NCBI RefSeq assembly: GCF_000219625.1
Contig: NC_018201.1
Location: 328,179-392,178 of the forward strand
Direction: 5' to 3'
Origin: Zymoseptoria tritici IPO323
Taxonomy: Eukaryota; Ascomycota; Dothideomycetes; Mycosphaerellales; Mycosphaerellaceae
DNA length: 64,000 nucleotides
In this document: positions 1 through 8,417 of the stretch, piece by piece
Position numbering within the stretch: the stretch's first letter is position 1
Layout of the letters: each line of letters begins with the position of its first letter
The notes under the pieces: model-generated
What the model was told of the DNA's origin: nothing
Seen by the model: only the letters and a program-made list of their open reading frames with translations
Database searches by the model: none
Made by a program: the position numbers and the translations under genes

Positions 1-155
1 CGCCTTGACGCAATTCTGCTCCGAGAATTGCGTTGCGCTCGAGTTTTGATTTCGCCATGGCTCGACCACTCCTCGCCCTTATTCTCTGGTCTGGTACCTC
101 ACTTGAAAAGTCGTGCGCTGCATTGTGGTTCGCTTGGTGAGCACGTCTCGCAACT

Positions 156-942
156 ATGTCTACCTCCCCCGCCGCCGACCTCGACCACCAACGCCCACTC
201 ATCTTAAGCTACCAGCACCTTCAAGACCTCTCGCAGCTTATACCCGCCCAGCGCGACGACACGCGGCGCCTGCTTGCGCAACTCTCAAGCCGCAAAGCCA
301 CGTTCCAGTCAAGCCGGGGATGGCGCCTGAAGTTCTGCTCGAAGTCTCTGGCCTCCTGGACCTGGACGCCATAGAGAAGTCGCCATGGGGACAGAATCGA
401 ATGCTGGCGGCCAAGTCGATGGAACTGGAGGATGAGGTGGAGGAGTATACCCTGGACAAAAATAGTGGGTACGTGGAGCCCGGGGCGGGCGTCGGTGCTC
501 ATTGTATAGTAGGCAGCGTGTCGGGGAGCTTCTTCCTCGCGGGTGGATTGAGCGCGGACGGGACGGGAGGAATCATGGCGCTTCGGGGGCGGTGGTGGGA
601 AACATGTTGCTTTGCTGCGGCGGAAATGGAGTGGAGGGGAGGATTAGAAAGAGTGTTTTGGCTGGCTTGCAACGGATTTTCCAAGGCACAACGTTCTGCC
701 CTAGTCTCGGACGCTCAGACCACCTCGCGTATCAGGCCAGTGCGATGGCTGGGCTACTCCCTAGAACATGACGAATGGATATTAGCAGAGAAATCATATT
801 GGAAGGAGCGAGCGAACTTGTCGAGGAGTTTGAAATTAAGCAAGCCCGGCTGGAGGAGGTCGAAGGCAGGCCTAAAACAGGCCCGAATACCACCACAGGC
901 AGGTATCCCACGCGCCCAAAGAAGAAAAGAGCTCGCAGATGA
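156..942 (+). pseudogene. Degenerate or mis-spliced unknown gene with coiled-coil C-terminal segment
   Basis: I do not recognise this gene. Three protein-like segments lie in order on the plus strand but in different frames. One starts at the ATG at 156 and is helical and glutamine-rich. A second is acidic, about 315-468, and ends at a GTACGT donor-like site at 469. A third starts at the ATG at 775 and ends with TGA at 940-942; it is helical and charged, ending in a basic RPKKKRAR cluster that could be a nuclear localisation signal. The switch from the first to the second frame near 305 has no plausible intron and looks like a one-base frameshift. The roughly 300 bases between the second and third segments exceed a typical fungal intron. 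It is either a broken gene or a spliced one whose exons I cannot join. Confidence is low; the segment order and composition are what the sequence shows. Confidence 0.35.
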
Positions 943-1168
943 GGTCGCACACTTTTGCCTCATCCTCCACGCTGAGCAATCAAAAGGCTCTATGGCCAAA
1001 AAACAAAGAACCGGACCAAGGAGTCTCACAAGCTGGGCCCCGCCATGGTCTTCAATGCCATGCCGACGTTATCTGTCATACCCCAACGGTCTCAAGGACC
1101 CTGCCACACACACGCGTCTCGGTACCAAATCAGTACGCGAAACGGGCCGAAAAAAAGACAAAAGGAAA

Positions 1169-2557
1169 TCAGACATCGGGGAACAGCTCGCGCAGCACGT
1201 CGTCTTCGTCGGAAAGTGTGCTCCGCGACGACGGGGCGGAAGGAGAGGTCTGCGAGGATGACGGCGCGGAAGGAGAGGTCTGCGAGGATGACGGCGCGGA
1301 GGTCGAGGAGTCGGCGCGGCTCGTCGCTGCAGAGGGAAGCTCGGAACTGCGGGCAAGATCGGTTGGGAGGAGTTGCTGCTTTGATGGGTCGTTTGATTGG
1401 GGGTAGCGTTGAGTGAGCGACGTGTAGTCGAAGTTCGTGGCGTCCAAGTTCGTGGGGTCCAAGTTCGTGGCGTCAAAGTCCATGGCGTTGGAATCAACAT
1501 CACCAAAGATCATATCATAGAGGTTCGCCGCATCGCTGGTTTGATGGACGTTGCCTTCGCCATGCACATGTCCTCCTCCCGGCAGCGAGTCGACGGCGTG
1601 CAAGTCATTTCCCATCGACGACGCAGGTCCACCCGCACGGACAGTGATGAGACGAGACAGCCTCTCCGCCGAAGGAGATGCCGGGCCGGGTGCCACCGCT
1701 GCAGAGAGCTGAGCACCGTCCTGAGGGAGGAGGGGCTGCTCCGACGTGTTGCTTGGAAGGGGAGTGAGCCACCAATGATTGCCGAGGGTGGTCCCCTCGC
1801 CCGCCTGATGGACGTCGTTCCCATCTTCCGGCGTAGTTCCCTGCAGCGAGTGGGCGGTGCTGCCGTCGACGGAGGGCTGCCAAAAGGGATCGCCCATCGG
1901 CAGCCAGGAAGGGTTCATCCAGGTTGGATCGTTGCTCGGCGGCCCGATGGAAGTGTTCATAGATGGGGCGCAATACCCAACCCACCCACTACTTGAGAGA
2001 CGCGGTTTCTTGGGTGTTGACGGCTGGACCGTATCGCCTTCCTCCTCCTTCTCGCACTTCTCGTGAGCACGCTTCGCCGTGCCAAAGGAAGAGGTCTGAG
2101 GATGGTCCGCCTGCAGCATCCGCATGACACCTTGCAAGTCGTGAATCTCCTCTCCTGCGTTGCGGTTGGGGTGCTGGAAGAGGGCACACTCCAGAGCTTT
2201 GGAGGAGATGCGGTCGAGCTGAGTTTTGGTCACCTGCTTGTGCACCTCCGCCTTGTGCTTGGAGCAGAATGTGGCCTGTGTGATCAATGCACTGATGCGG
2301 TAGATGGAGGCGACGGCGTAGGTGTCAATGATAGGATCGTTGATTAACGCGCTTTTGTGGAAGTGCATGTCTTCGAGTAAGTGCAGAATGCGCTGGGTCC
2401 GGTCTTGGCCGATAGCGCCTTTGCAAGCATAGTGTTCGCCTTTGAGGTATGGCCGGACTGGGCAGGACTGTGCGTTGGATGAGTGCAAAGCCTCGGTAAT
2501 GTCCAGCGCTCTGGCATAGTAGTGGTGGAGAGGATCCGCTGGACGGCAGCGTTTCAT
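1169..2557 (-). CDS. Uncharacterised 462-aa protein with repeat-rich acidic C-terminus
   Basis: A single uninterrupted frame starts at an ATG (complement of 2555-2557) and runs 462 codons. The N-terminal 130 residues look folded: mixed helix, with His/Cys-containing stretches around residues 40-110. A basic linker follows (KEEEGDTVQPSTPKKPR, about 168-184), then a long disordered, Pro/Ser/Trp-rich half. Near the C-terminus are two short tandem repeats: an Asp-Ala-Thr-Asn-type five-residue repeat encoded by 15-bp units at about 1432-1490, and a ten-residue SAPSSSQTSP repeat from 30-bp units at about 1215-1320. The protein ends in an acidic-hydrophobic tail (DEDDVLRELFPDV), which resembles an activation segment. 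The basic patch plus acidic tail suggests a nuclear regulator, but that is inference; no DNA-binding domain is visible. The upstream open frame 2554-2805 is more likely 5' leader. Confidence 0.75.
   Translation of the reverse strand: MKRCRPADPLHHYYARALDITEALHSSNAQSCPVRPYLKGEHYACKGAIGQDRTQRILHLLEDMHFHKSALINDPIIDTYAVASIYRISALITQATFCSKHKAEVHKQVTKTQLDRISSKALECALFQHPNRNAGEEIHDLQGVMRMLQADHPQTSSFGTAKRAHEKCEKEEEGDTVQPSTPKKPRLSSSGWVGYCAPSMNTSIGPPSNDPTWMNPSWLPMGDPFWQPSVDGSTAHSLQGTTPEDGNDVHQAGEGTTLGNHWWLTPLPSNTSEQPLLPQDGAQLSAAVAPGPASPSAERLSRLITVRAGGPASSMGNDLHAVDSLPGGGHVHGEGNVHQTSDAANLYDMIFGDVDSNAMDFDATNLDPTNLDATNFDYTSLTQRYPQSNDPSKQQLLPTDLARSSELPSAATSRADSSTSAPSSSQTSPSAPSSSQTSPSAPSSRSTLSDEDDVLRELFPDV
1215..1325. 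repeat. 30-bp coding minisatellite
   Basis: About 3.5 copies of a 30-bp unit lie inside the 462-aa minus-strand gene and encode a ten-residue Ser/Pro/Gln repeat. The unit length is a multiple of three, so copy-number change keeps the frame. Confidence 0.8.
1432..1490. repeat. 15-bp coding minisatellite
   Basis: Four imperfect 15-bp units encode Asn-Leu-Asp-Ala/Pro-Thr repeats on the minus strand within the 462-aa gene. Confidence 0.75.
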
Positions 2558-2680
2558 TTTGGAGCGCGGGCGTTGAGTTGGGATGGGGTTTGCAAAGGCA
2601 GTCGACTTGGTGTGTCGGAAGGTGGGGTTTTATAAAGCTGATGACGGTCCTGGAAGGTCGTAGTCGTAGACGACTTCAAG

Positions 2681-2978
2681 GTTGACGAACGGGGTAGTGA
2701 CAGCCGAGATGCAGGCTCGCGGTGCTGATGGAGCTCATGGACAATTAGTGAATATCCCGAAGCAGAACGTTGGACAAAAGTACCTTGTAAGAGAGACGCC
2801 TCCAACGACGAGCGAAGACCAATTCGAAGTTAACGAATTGGGGGTAGTGACAGCCGAGATATAGGCTCGCGGTGCTAATGAATCTCATGGCCAGTCAGTG
2901 AATATCCCCAAGCAGCAGAACGTTGCACAAAAGTACCTTGTACCGAGAGACGCCTTCAACGACGACAAGCGGAGACGA
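2681..2978. repeat. Tandem duplication, unit about 148 bp
   Basis: The segments starting at 2681 and 2829 are tandem copies. The second copy differs partly by TG-to-TA and CA-to-TA changes (for example TGCAGG against TATAGG, and GTTGAC against GTTAAC) plus small indels. It lies upstream of the minus-strand gene, probably in its promoter or leader. Confidence 0.8.
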
Positions 2979-2979
2979 G

Positions 2980-5051
2980 TCTGACGGGCGATCAGGCGAT
3001 GGCGGCGGACGAATGAGAATGGCTTTCTCGGAGATTTCGGGAGAGAGAGAGTGTGTGTGTGTGTATGTGTGTGTTGCTTGAGAGAAGGCCAGCGAGAATA
3101 GGCAGAGGAGTAGGTTTTGCTCAGAAACGGCGAGTGGACGTCTGGTCGATGAATGGACACTGCAGTGTTGTCAAAGAGAGGATGGTTTTCTAATCGCCAA
3201 GCCTCCGTCCAGGAACCACGGCTCCCGCCACGACTTCTTCTTCGCAGCAGCGTTGCTCATCGTCGGAACTCTTGCTGCTTCGGAACAGAAATGTTGCTGC
3301 TACAGCGTCGCCGCCGCCGTGGGAAGGTGCAGGACATGGCAAGCCAATCGCGCAGTAGAAATTATCTCCGCCCGCGACGCTGCTGATGAGCACGAGGCGT
3401 TCTGCTGCTTCGAAACAAAGATGTTGGAGAGCCACCACGGGCGGTGAGACTCAGGGCAGATGTGGAGGAGACCGCGTCGATTGAGGAAGAAGATGTAGAC
3501 CTGAAATTGCGGGAAGGAGGTAACCTACCGCGTACCCCGGCTCAAGGCGAGGCCCGTGCGTATGACTGTCATGTCGCGACAGCGCGGGTCGACACGCTTG
3601 AAGGCAGTTTCTATGCGGACGTGCTCGGAGGAGGTCAACACGAGGACCGATGAGCAGAATGATGGTATCGATGCGTGTGAGCCTAGAGGATGCTAGTCAA
3701 TAAGCCTGGAGGGTGCTGGTTCGTTGACGGTGAATGCATCCATCTTACTGAGACGCCCTCTGTCTGTGTGCGAGAAAATTGATGAGATTGGCGCGAAAAG
3801 AGATTCGCCTGCGGTTGCCCAATGTCGCATACCGAGCGCGCGGGCGAACTCCCATGCAGATTGCCGGGTATGGCGAAACTTGGACGCGAACTTCTTCGTA
3901 CCGAGGCCGCGGGTGGGTGGCTCGCATCCAGGATGCCGGGACATGGGCGAAACTTGGATTCGCGCAGCGTCGGGCTTGCTCTGCAAATTTCAGCGTTTGA
4001 AAGACGGCGCGATCTCGAGTGCTGTCGAACTTGGGACCGCCGCCGCCGAGACGAACGCACAAGGTAAGTGAGTCTGAGAGAAGAGATGTATCGATACCAT
4101 GCATAGAAAGGAAGGGCAAGGGAATGACCGATGAGTGAGATTTGAATTTACCTTGCACGGCTCCATGGCAGAGCGGCATCGCGCCCGGGTGTTGAACCGG
4201 TCGCACACCTGTCGATGGCCGAGCGGGCGAACGGTCTTCTCGCAGACGGGCGCACGGGACACTTCTCGTTTGTACATACGTGAGGCAACGTGCCGGGATG
4301 AGGACCATGTTTCCCACCCGTGGCGGACGGGAGCTGGCAGAAGGACTGGCTTGATTAATATCGTGGGTGGAGATTTTTTTGAGAGTATGCCTGGCTGAAT
4401 GGGTACGGTGGATGCCGCGAGGGGAGGGGTGGAAGCGGGATTGATGAGGACAGACAGGGCCTGGCATCAAGTGATGAGGAGGCGGAGGAGGCGGAAGAGG
4501 GGAATGGAGGATGGAGGTCTGGCGGTCTGTCTTGAACGTGCAGAGGACCATCTCGCTGTCGGTTGATGGCGGTGAGGATGGCGGGATATCCAGAAGGGGA
4601 TGGTAGTGGTGGTGGTGGTGGTGGTGGTGGTGGTGATGGTGGTTTGATTTCGGCAACAGGCGGTGTTGGGTGGGGAGGAAGGCGGACGGGAGCTCTCACA
4701 GACAGACAGGATGGAGTTGAAGAAGGCGGACGAGGCCCACAAGGGTGACGCGTGACAGATAATTCTCAGGCGTGACAGATTCTCAGGCGTGATTGACAGA
4801 TTCTCATCAGGCGTGATTGAATGATTCTCATCAGGCGTGATTGAATGATTCTCATCAGGCGTGATTGAATGATTCTCATCAGGCGTGACTGAATGATTCT
4901 CTCAGCCGTGACTGACTGATTCTCTCAGGCGTGACTGACTGATTCTCTCAGGCGTGACTGACTGATTCTCTCAGGCGTGAACCGTGCAGCCAAGAATCCT
5001 CACGAACGAGACACGCGGCGCTATTCTGGCAGCCGGCCTCAGGCAAACATG
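2980..5051. other. Intergenic region without a supported gene
   Basis: This stretch holds low-complexity runs, including a GT run near 3055-3073, a GGT/GTG run at about 4600-4640 that reads as polyhistidine on the other strand, and a minisatellite at 4750-4981. Open frames here (for example about 3745-4656 on the minus strand) are proline- and histidine-rich readings of simple sequence and are not accepted as genes. Confidence 0.5.
4750..4981. repeat. Minisatellite, unit about 21-25 bp
   Basis: Roughly ten head-to-tail copies of a unit containing GATTCTC, an optional ATC, AGGCGTGA and a variable TTGAAT/CTGACT segment. Sub-blocks are internally homogeneous (three CATCAGG copies, then three CTCAGG copies), which fits recent local amplification. 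Confidence 0.85.
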
Positions 5052-5306
5052 CTAATCACGTGCAGCCCAAGTGAGGACCGAGGCGAGGCGAGGCGGTCCT
5101 CCGTCTGCACAAGTTTGTTGTACAGGTTTTCCGAGTGAAGCTGGCAATGTGGGTTGGGTCTTGACGCGAGCATCGACCAACTCGGGCAAGATACAACCAT
5201 CGACCTGGTTTTTGACTGCGTTCTGAGTATCCTCGTGGTATGCATTCTTCGTAATTTTCGCCGAAAGTTCGGTTCTTGCAAACTTCAGAGCCCAATTTGC
5301 CAACAT
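5052..5306 (-). CDS. Small uncharacterised protein or exon, 84 aa
   Basis: An ATG (complement of 5304-5306) opens an 84-codon frame with a well-mixed, globular-looking composition, unlike the simple-sequence frames around it. It begins with a hydrophobic/amphipathic stretch (MLANWALKFARTELSAKI), then polar residues with two cysteines (positions about 39 and 67). It has no recognisable domain. It could be a complete small protein or the last exon of a minus-strand gene: a GTCAG acceptor-like site sits just upstream of the ATG. The GC-rich repeats on both sides do not extend into it. I cannot assign a function. Confidence 0.45.
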   Translation of the reverse strand: MLANWALKFARTELSAKITKNAYHEDTQNAVKNQVDGCILPELVDARVKTQPTLPASLGKPVQQTCADGGPPRLASVLTWAARD

Positions 5307-5679
5307 GTCCTCGACCTGACGGCCAGACCTCGACCTCGACCTCGCCCTTTCACTCCTTCGCCCTGATGGCGCGCCTTGATCTCAGACCGTCGACGGGGAA
5401 TCTTCCACCAAATCTTCCACCCTCACGCCGAAATCTTTCCATCCCCAAACCTCCCACCGCCGGACCTTCCACCGAAACCTCCCGTCCCACCGCCAACCTC
5501 TCCCTCGACCGCTTTCGATTTCCACCGACCAGACACGATCCCAATTTACCTGAGACGGCAAGATTTCCATGTTGCATGAAGAACGGGCATGACGGAACCT
5601 GGGACATTCTTTCCACTTCCACTTCCACCACCACCACGGCCACCTTCACTTCATCCCTCCACCCGCACCCACCTCGACC

Positions 5680-6219
5680 ATGAACCGGTCCACCCCGAGA
5701 TCACCGACCACCCCGGAGATGTCCGCCCACCGCTCTTCTTCCACCCCGCAGATGTCCGCCCACCGCTCTTCTTCCACCCCGCAGATGTCCGCCCACCGCT
5801 CTTCTTCCACCCCGCAGATGTCCGCCCACCGCTCTTCTTCCACCCCGCAGATGTCCGCCCACCGCTCTTCTTCCACCCGCCGCCCATCCTCCTCTTCCGC
5901 TGCCGCCACCCCCAAATTGACCAAAGCCGAGGCCGAGGCCATGGCAGGCCGACTGCGCGCCAAGACGGCGAGATACCAGGCTCTGCACGAGGCGAACCGC
6001 CGTGGTGGGCGATCTCCAGCTTCAATGAGGACGAAAGTGAAGAAGTCGTCGTCTAGAATGAAAGAAGACCACGGCGGGCTCGGCGGAGCGGGACAATGTG
6101 GAAGATCCGAGTCCGCATCGACGACGTGGGAATTCTTCACCGCCGCCGCCGCCGCAGCAGCAGCACACTCACGGCCATCAGCTAGAGAGCCATGTCTTCC
6201 CCCGCGCAACCGCCGCTAG
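5680..6219 (+). CDS. Uncharacterised repeat-containing protein
   Basis: The ATG at 5680 sits in a CGACC context and opens 179 codons. Residues 14-68 are five copies of an 11-residue repeat ([11 protein letters not shown]) encoded by exact 33-bp units. A basic helical segment follows ([20 protein letters not shown], about 79-98), then a Lys/Ser-rich part and an alanine run. The helical segment is the only part that looks folded. A different frame downstream (to 6472) is Tyr/Gln/Pro-rich and ends in a plausible C-terminus with MGSYNPIFSMFSPKPG. It could be joined by an intron at 6037-6181, which is phase-compatible with a CTCAC branch and CATCAG acceptor. That joining is inference. Function is unknown. 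Confidence 0.4.
   Translation: MNRSTPRSPTTPEMSAHRSSSTPQMSAHRSSSTPQMSAHRSSSTPQMSAHRSSSTPQMSAHRSSSTRRPSSSSAAATPKLTKAEAEAMAGRLRAKTARYQALHEANRRGGRSPASMRTKVKKSSSRMKEDHGGLGGAGQCGRSESASTTWEFFTAAAAAAAAHSRPSAREPCLPPRNRR
5719..5883 (+). repeat. 33-bp minisatellite, five near-exact units
   Basis: Five consecutive 33-bp units, nearly identical, start at 5719, 5752, 5785, 5818 and 5851 and encode an 11-residue Ser/His-rich repeat. Confidence 0.9.
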
Positions 6220-6472
6220 AGCACCAATACTACCGCTCCTTTCAACCCCAACCACCTCCTCCATCTGCTCCTCCCGGGTGCAATCTTTCCACGACGACTA
6301 TTCAAATGAACATCAATACCAATACCAATACCAACCTCTGCAACCGCAACCTCAGCTACGGCAACCTTGGCCGCCAACTGCTCCCCGCCCGCCCGTAAGC
6401 AACAAACGAATGGGATCCTACAATCCCATTTTCTCCATGTTCTCACCAAAGCCCGGATCGCGAAGAACCTAG
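6182..6472 (+). CDS. Putative 3' exon, Tyr/Gln/Pro-rich
   Basis: This segment reads open through 6470-6472 and contains three Gln-Tyr pairs, a Pro/Gln-rich stretch and a mixed C-terminal 25 residues (SNKRMGSYNPIFSMFSPKPG and a short basic end). The C-terminal part looks like real coding sequence rather than a simple repeat. If the preceding CATCAG at 6176-6181 is an intron acceptor, the frame is entered in phase 0, which matches a donor at 6037 in the upstream repeat-containing gene. It may instead be an independent gene from an upstream in-frame ATG at 6098. Confidence 0.35.
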   Translation, partial: LESHVFPRATAARAPILPLLSTPTTSSICSSRVQSFHDDYSNEHQYQYQYQPLQPQPQLRQPWPPTAPRPPVSNKRMGSYNPIFSMFSPKPGSRRT

Positions 6473-6525
6473 AGAGTTAGGCGCACTACTTGGCGAATTC
6501 CGTGGGAGCGCCGGGATTGTCACTT

Positions 6526-6663
6526 CTAGCAGGCGGAGGTCGGAGTGAGGTCGGAGTTTGATTTCTGCCGACTGAGGTGGTTTTCGGGAGGGAGGGAGGA
6601 AGACATGATTGATTTGACGACGTGGTCCCAGGCTTGGCCTGCGCGAGACAGTGGCGGCGCCAT
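6526..6663 (-). CDS. Very small ORF, 45 aa
   Basis: An ATG (complement of 6661-6663) opens 45 codons beginning MAPPLSRAGQAWDHVVKSIM. The first half is a plausible amphipathic helix and the second is polar. The longer open frame upstream of this ATG is low-complexity Pro/His/Thr and is probably leader. It is either a small protein or the last exon of a minus-strand gene. The evidence is composition only. Confidence 0.3.
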   Translation of the reverse strand: MAPPLSRAGQAWDHVVKSIMSSSLPPENHLSRQKSNSDLTPTSAC

Positions 6664-7234
6664 CGTGATGGGAACCGGGGCTGGGTGCTGTCGAATTTTG
6701 GTGCTGTGGCGATCTCTCTCGTAGTGGTGGGTTGAACTTTTTCCAGGCGGTTTTTTGTGGGAGGGAGGCACGACCGAGGCTTTCAGAGGAGGATTTGGGA
6801 GGGGGGTTTGTTTCTTTGTTCGGAGGCGAAAGTGCTCGCTAAGAGGTGGAGGACGGGAAATCGGGTGGCGGTAATGAGTTTGGGCTGGAGGGTAGTTGAC
6901 GGAGCTGGGAGGGGGGATGGGGAGGGAGGTTGGTGGGAGGAATGTGTGGGAGGAATGTGTGCAGTGTAGAGGTGTGTGATGGTGTTGCTTGGTGGTCTGG
7001 TATACTCTACCGTTCTGTCGCATCCTCAGTCAGTCAGTCTTCTTGATCTCCGTCTCTGTCTGCCAGCTGCGGATGTGACGTGGGGCATGAAAATGGTCGA
7101 CAGGGGTGGGTGTAAGGCTCGGTCCGGATATCCCAGTTCGTTTGGACAATGCCAATGCCATCGATTGCAAGGTTGACCTACCCTGACTTCGATCGATTGA
7201 TTGCTGATGATGATTGACATCACTGTCATCATCC

Positions 7235-7824
7235 ATGAATCCATCCATCACCATGCGACACGACGACGGCGATCCTCACAAGAAGGAAGATGAGAAGAAC
7301 CAACCACCATCCACCACCACCACCACCGTGCAGGGGAGACCTCGCCGCCCCAAGAGAGAGACGAAGAACCACCAGAAGGAGAACAAGCCCGGGTTGATCC
7401 CCTTGCGTCGATCGGAGAGCAAGTCCCATGTCCCTCCCCTCCACTGAACCCTTCATCTCCATTATTGGCTGACCATGATCCCTTCCATCTCACAGTCTGC
7501 AGCATCCTGATCGGTAGCCTCGGCGCCATCCTCGTCCTGGTCATCGCCTTCTTGAGCGTCCGCCTGATACGCACTACCCGTTCTCCTTCTCCTCCTTCTC
7601 CCACGCCCACGCCCACGAAGACCGTCACCAGCGTCTCTACCGTTCACGGGGTGGAGGAGACGATGGTCACGAGACTTGAGGATGAGGAGTACGATGAGGA
7701 GTACGATGAGGAGGACGATGAGGAGGACGATGAGGAGGAAGAGGCACAGATGTCGGGGGTTTGTTTGGATGCGGCGGGAGAGCTTTCGATGTGTCGGGTG
7801 ACGGAGACGGGGTATTGGGCGTGA
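7235..7824 (+). CDS. Two-exon small single-pass membrane protein with acidic tail
   Basis: Exon 1 (7235-7406) starts at an ATG and is basic and polar. Exon 2 (7496-7824) carries one clear transmembrane helix (ILIGSLGAILVLVIAFLSV) and an acidic Asp/Glu/Tyr repeat, ending CRVTETGYWA. The acceptor is strong: a GGCTGAC branch site at about 7468-7474 and CTCACAG ending at 7495. The donor at 7407 (GTCGAT) is weak but gives the only clean phase match, for 166 residues in total. A shorter reading from the ATG at 7465 would begin inside this intron. The predicted topology is one membrane pass with a charged cytosolic tail of about 90 residues. It lies about 600 bp upstream of the 595-aa membrane protein, on the same strand. 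I recognise no family. Confidence 0.6.
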
Positions 7825-8276
7825 TGGAAGTTGATGTGGATATGGGTATGGGTACGGGTACATGTCGGATAATAACCTTGAACACGCCCAGAGACCGACC
7901 TTGGACTCGTGGTCGTCGTCATCTCGAGTCGAGGGATTCATTCAGCTGTAGTGATCAGATCGGGATTGCGTAATTATCAGACCGTTGTCGAGGGATCCGA
8001 TGTTTTGCCGTAAGGTAGTCTGCTCGTCTCCTCGTCTCGGTCTAAGTAATTCTCTCTCTCGCACTCGCACTCGCACTGCTTGACTCTTTCACTGCACAGC
8101 GCTCTCCAGTCGACGAACAAAGAGAAATCTGTACTGCAATTGTCTCCTCCGCTCCGGGCCAAGTATTACCGCTTTTCCTTTCTTCGTTCATTGCAATTCT
8201 TCCTTCGGGTGTGCGTGTACGCCGCATTCGGTGCATTCCTCGCTCCGAGCAGGTTGGTGGGTGATTGTGATTGACC

Positions 8277-8385
8277 GCGCAGACACACTCCACCAACGAC
8301 CTCCACCTCCACCGCGGACACACTCCACCAACGACCTCCACCTCCACCGCGGACACACTCCACCACGACCTCCACCGCTGACACC
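8277..8385. repeat. Tandem repeat, unit about 35 bp
   Basis: Two full copies and one partial copy of a unit beginning GGACACACTCCACC lie in the leader or promoter of the 595-aa gene, ending about 30 bp before its ATG. Confidence 0.8.
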
Positions 8386-8417
8386 TACCTCGAGCACCAA
8401 CCGAACACACCGCCGCC

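Noticed and set aside
4155..4260. Two Pol III A-box-like motifs (TGGCAGAGCGG and TGGCCGAGCGG) suggesting a tRNA or SINE
   Set aside because: No B box in the right orientation and no cloverleaf can be formed; probably chance in GC-rich DNA.
3745..4656. 303-codon minus-strand frame with a polyhistidine run
   Set aside because: Low-complexity reading of GGT repeats and Pro-rich sequence, with no splice signals and no coding-like composition.
4750..4981. Regularly repeated units resembling a CRISPR array
   Set aside because: Repeats are head to tail without unique spacers and the genome is eukaryotic; it is a minisatellite.
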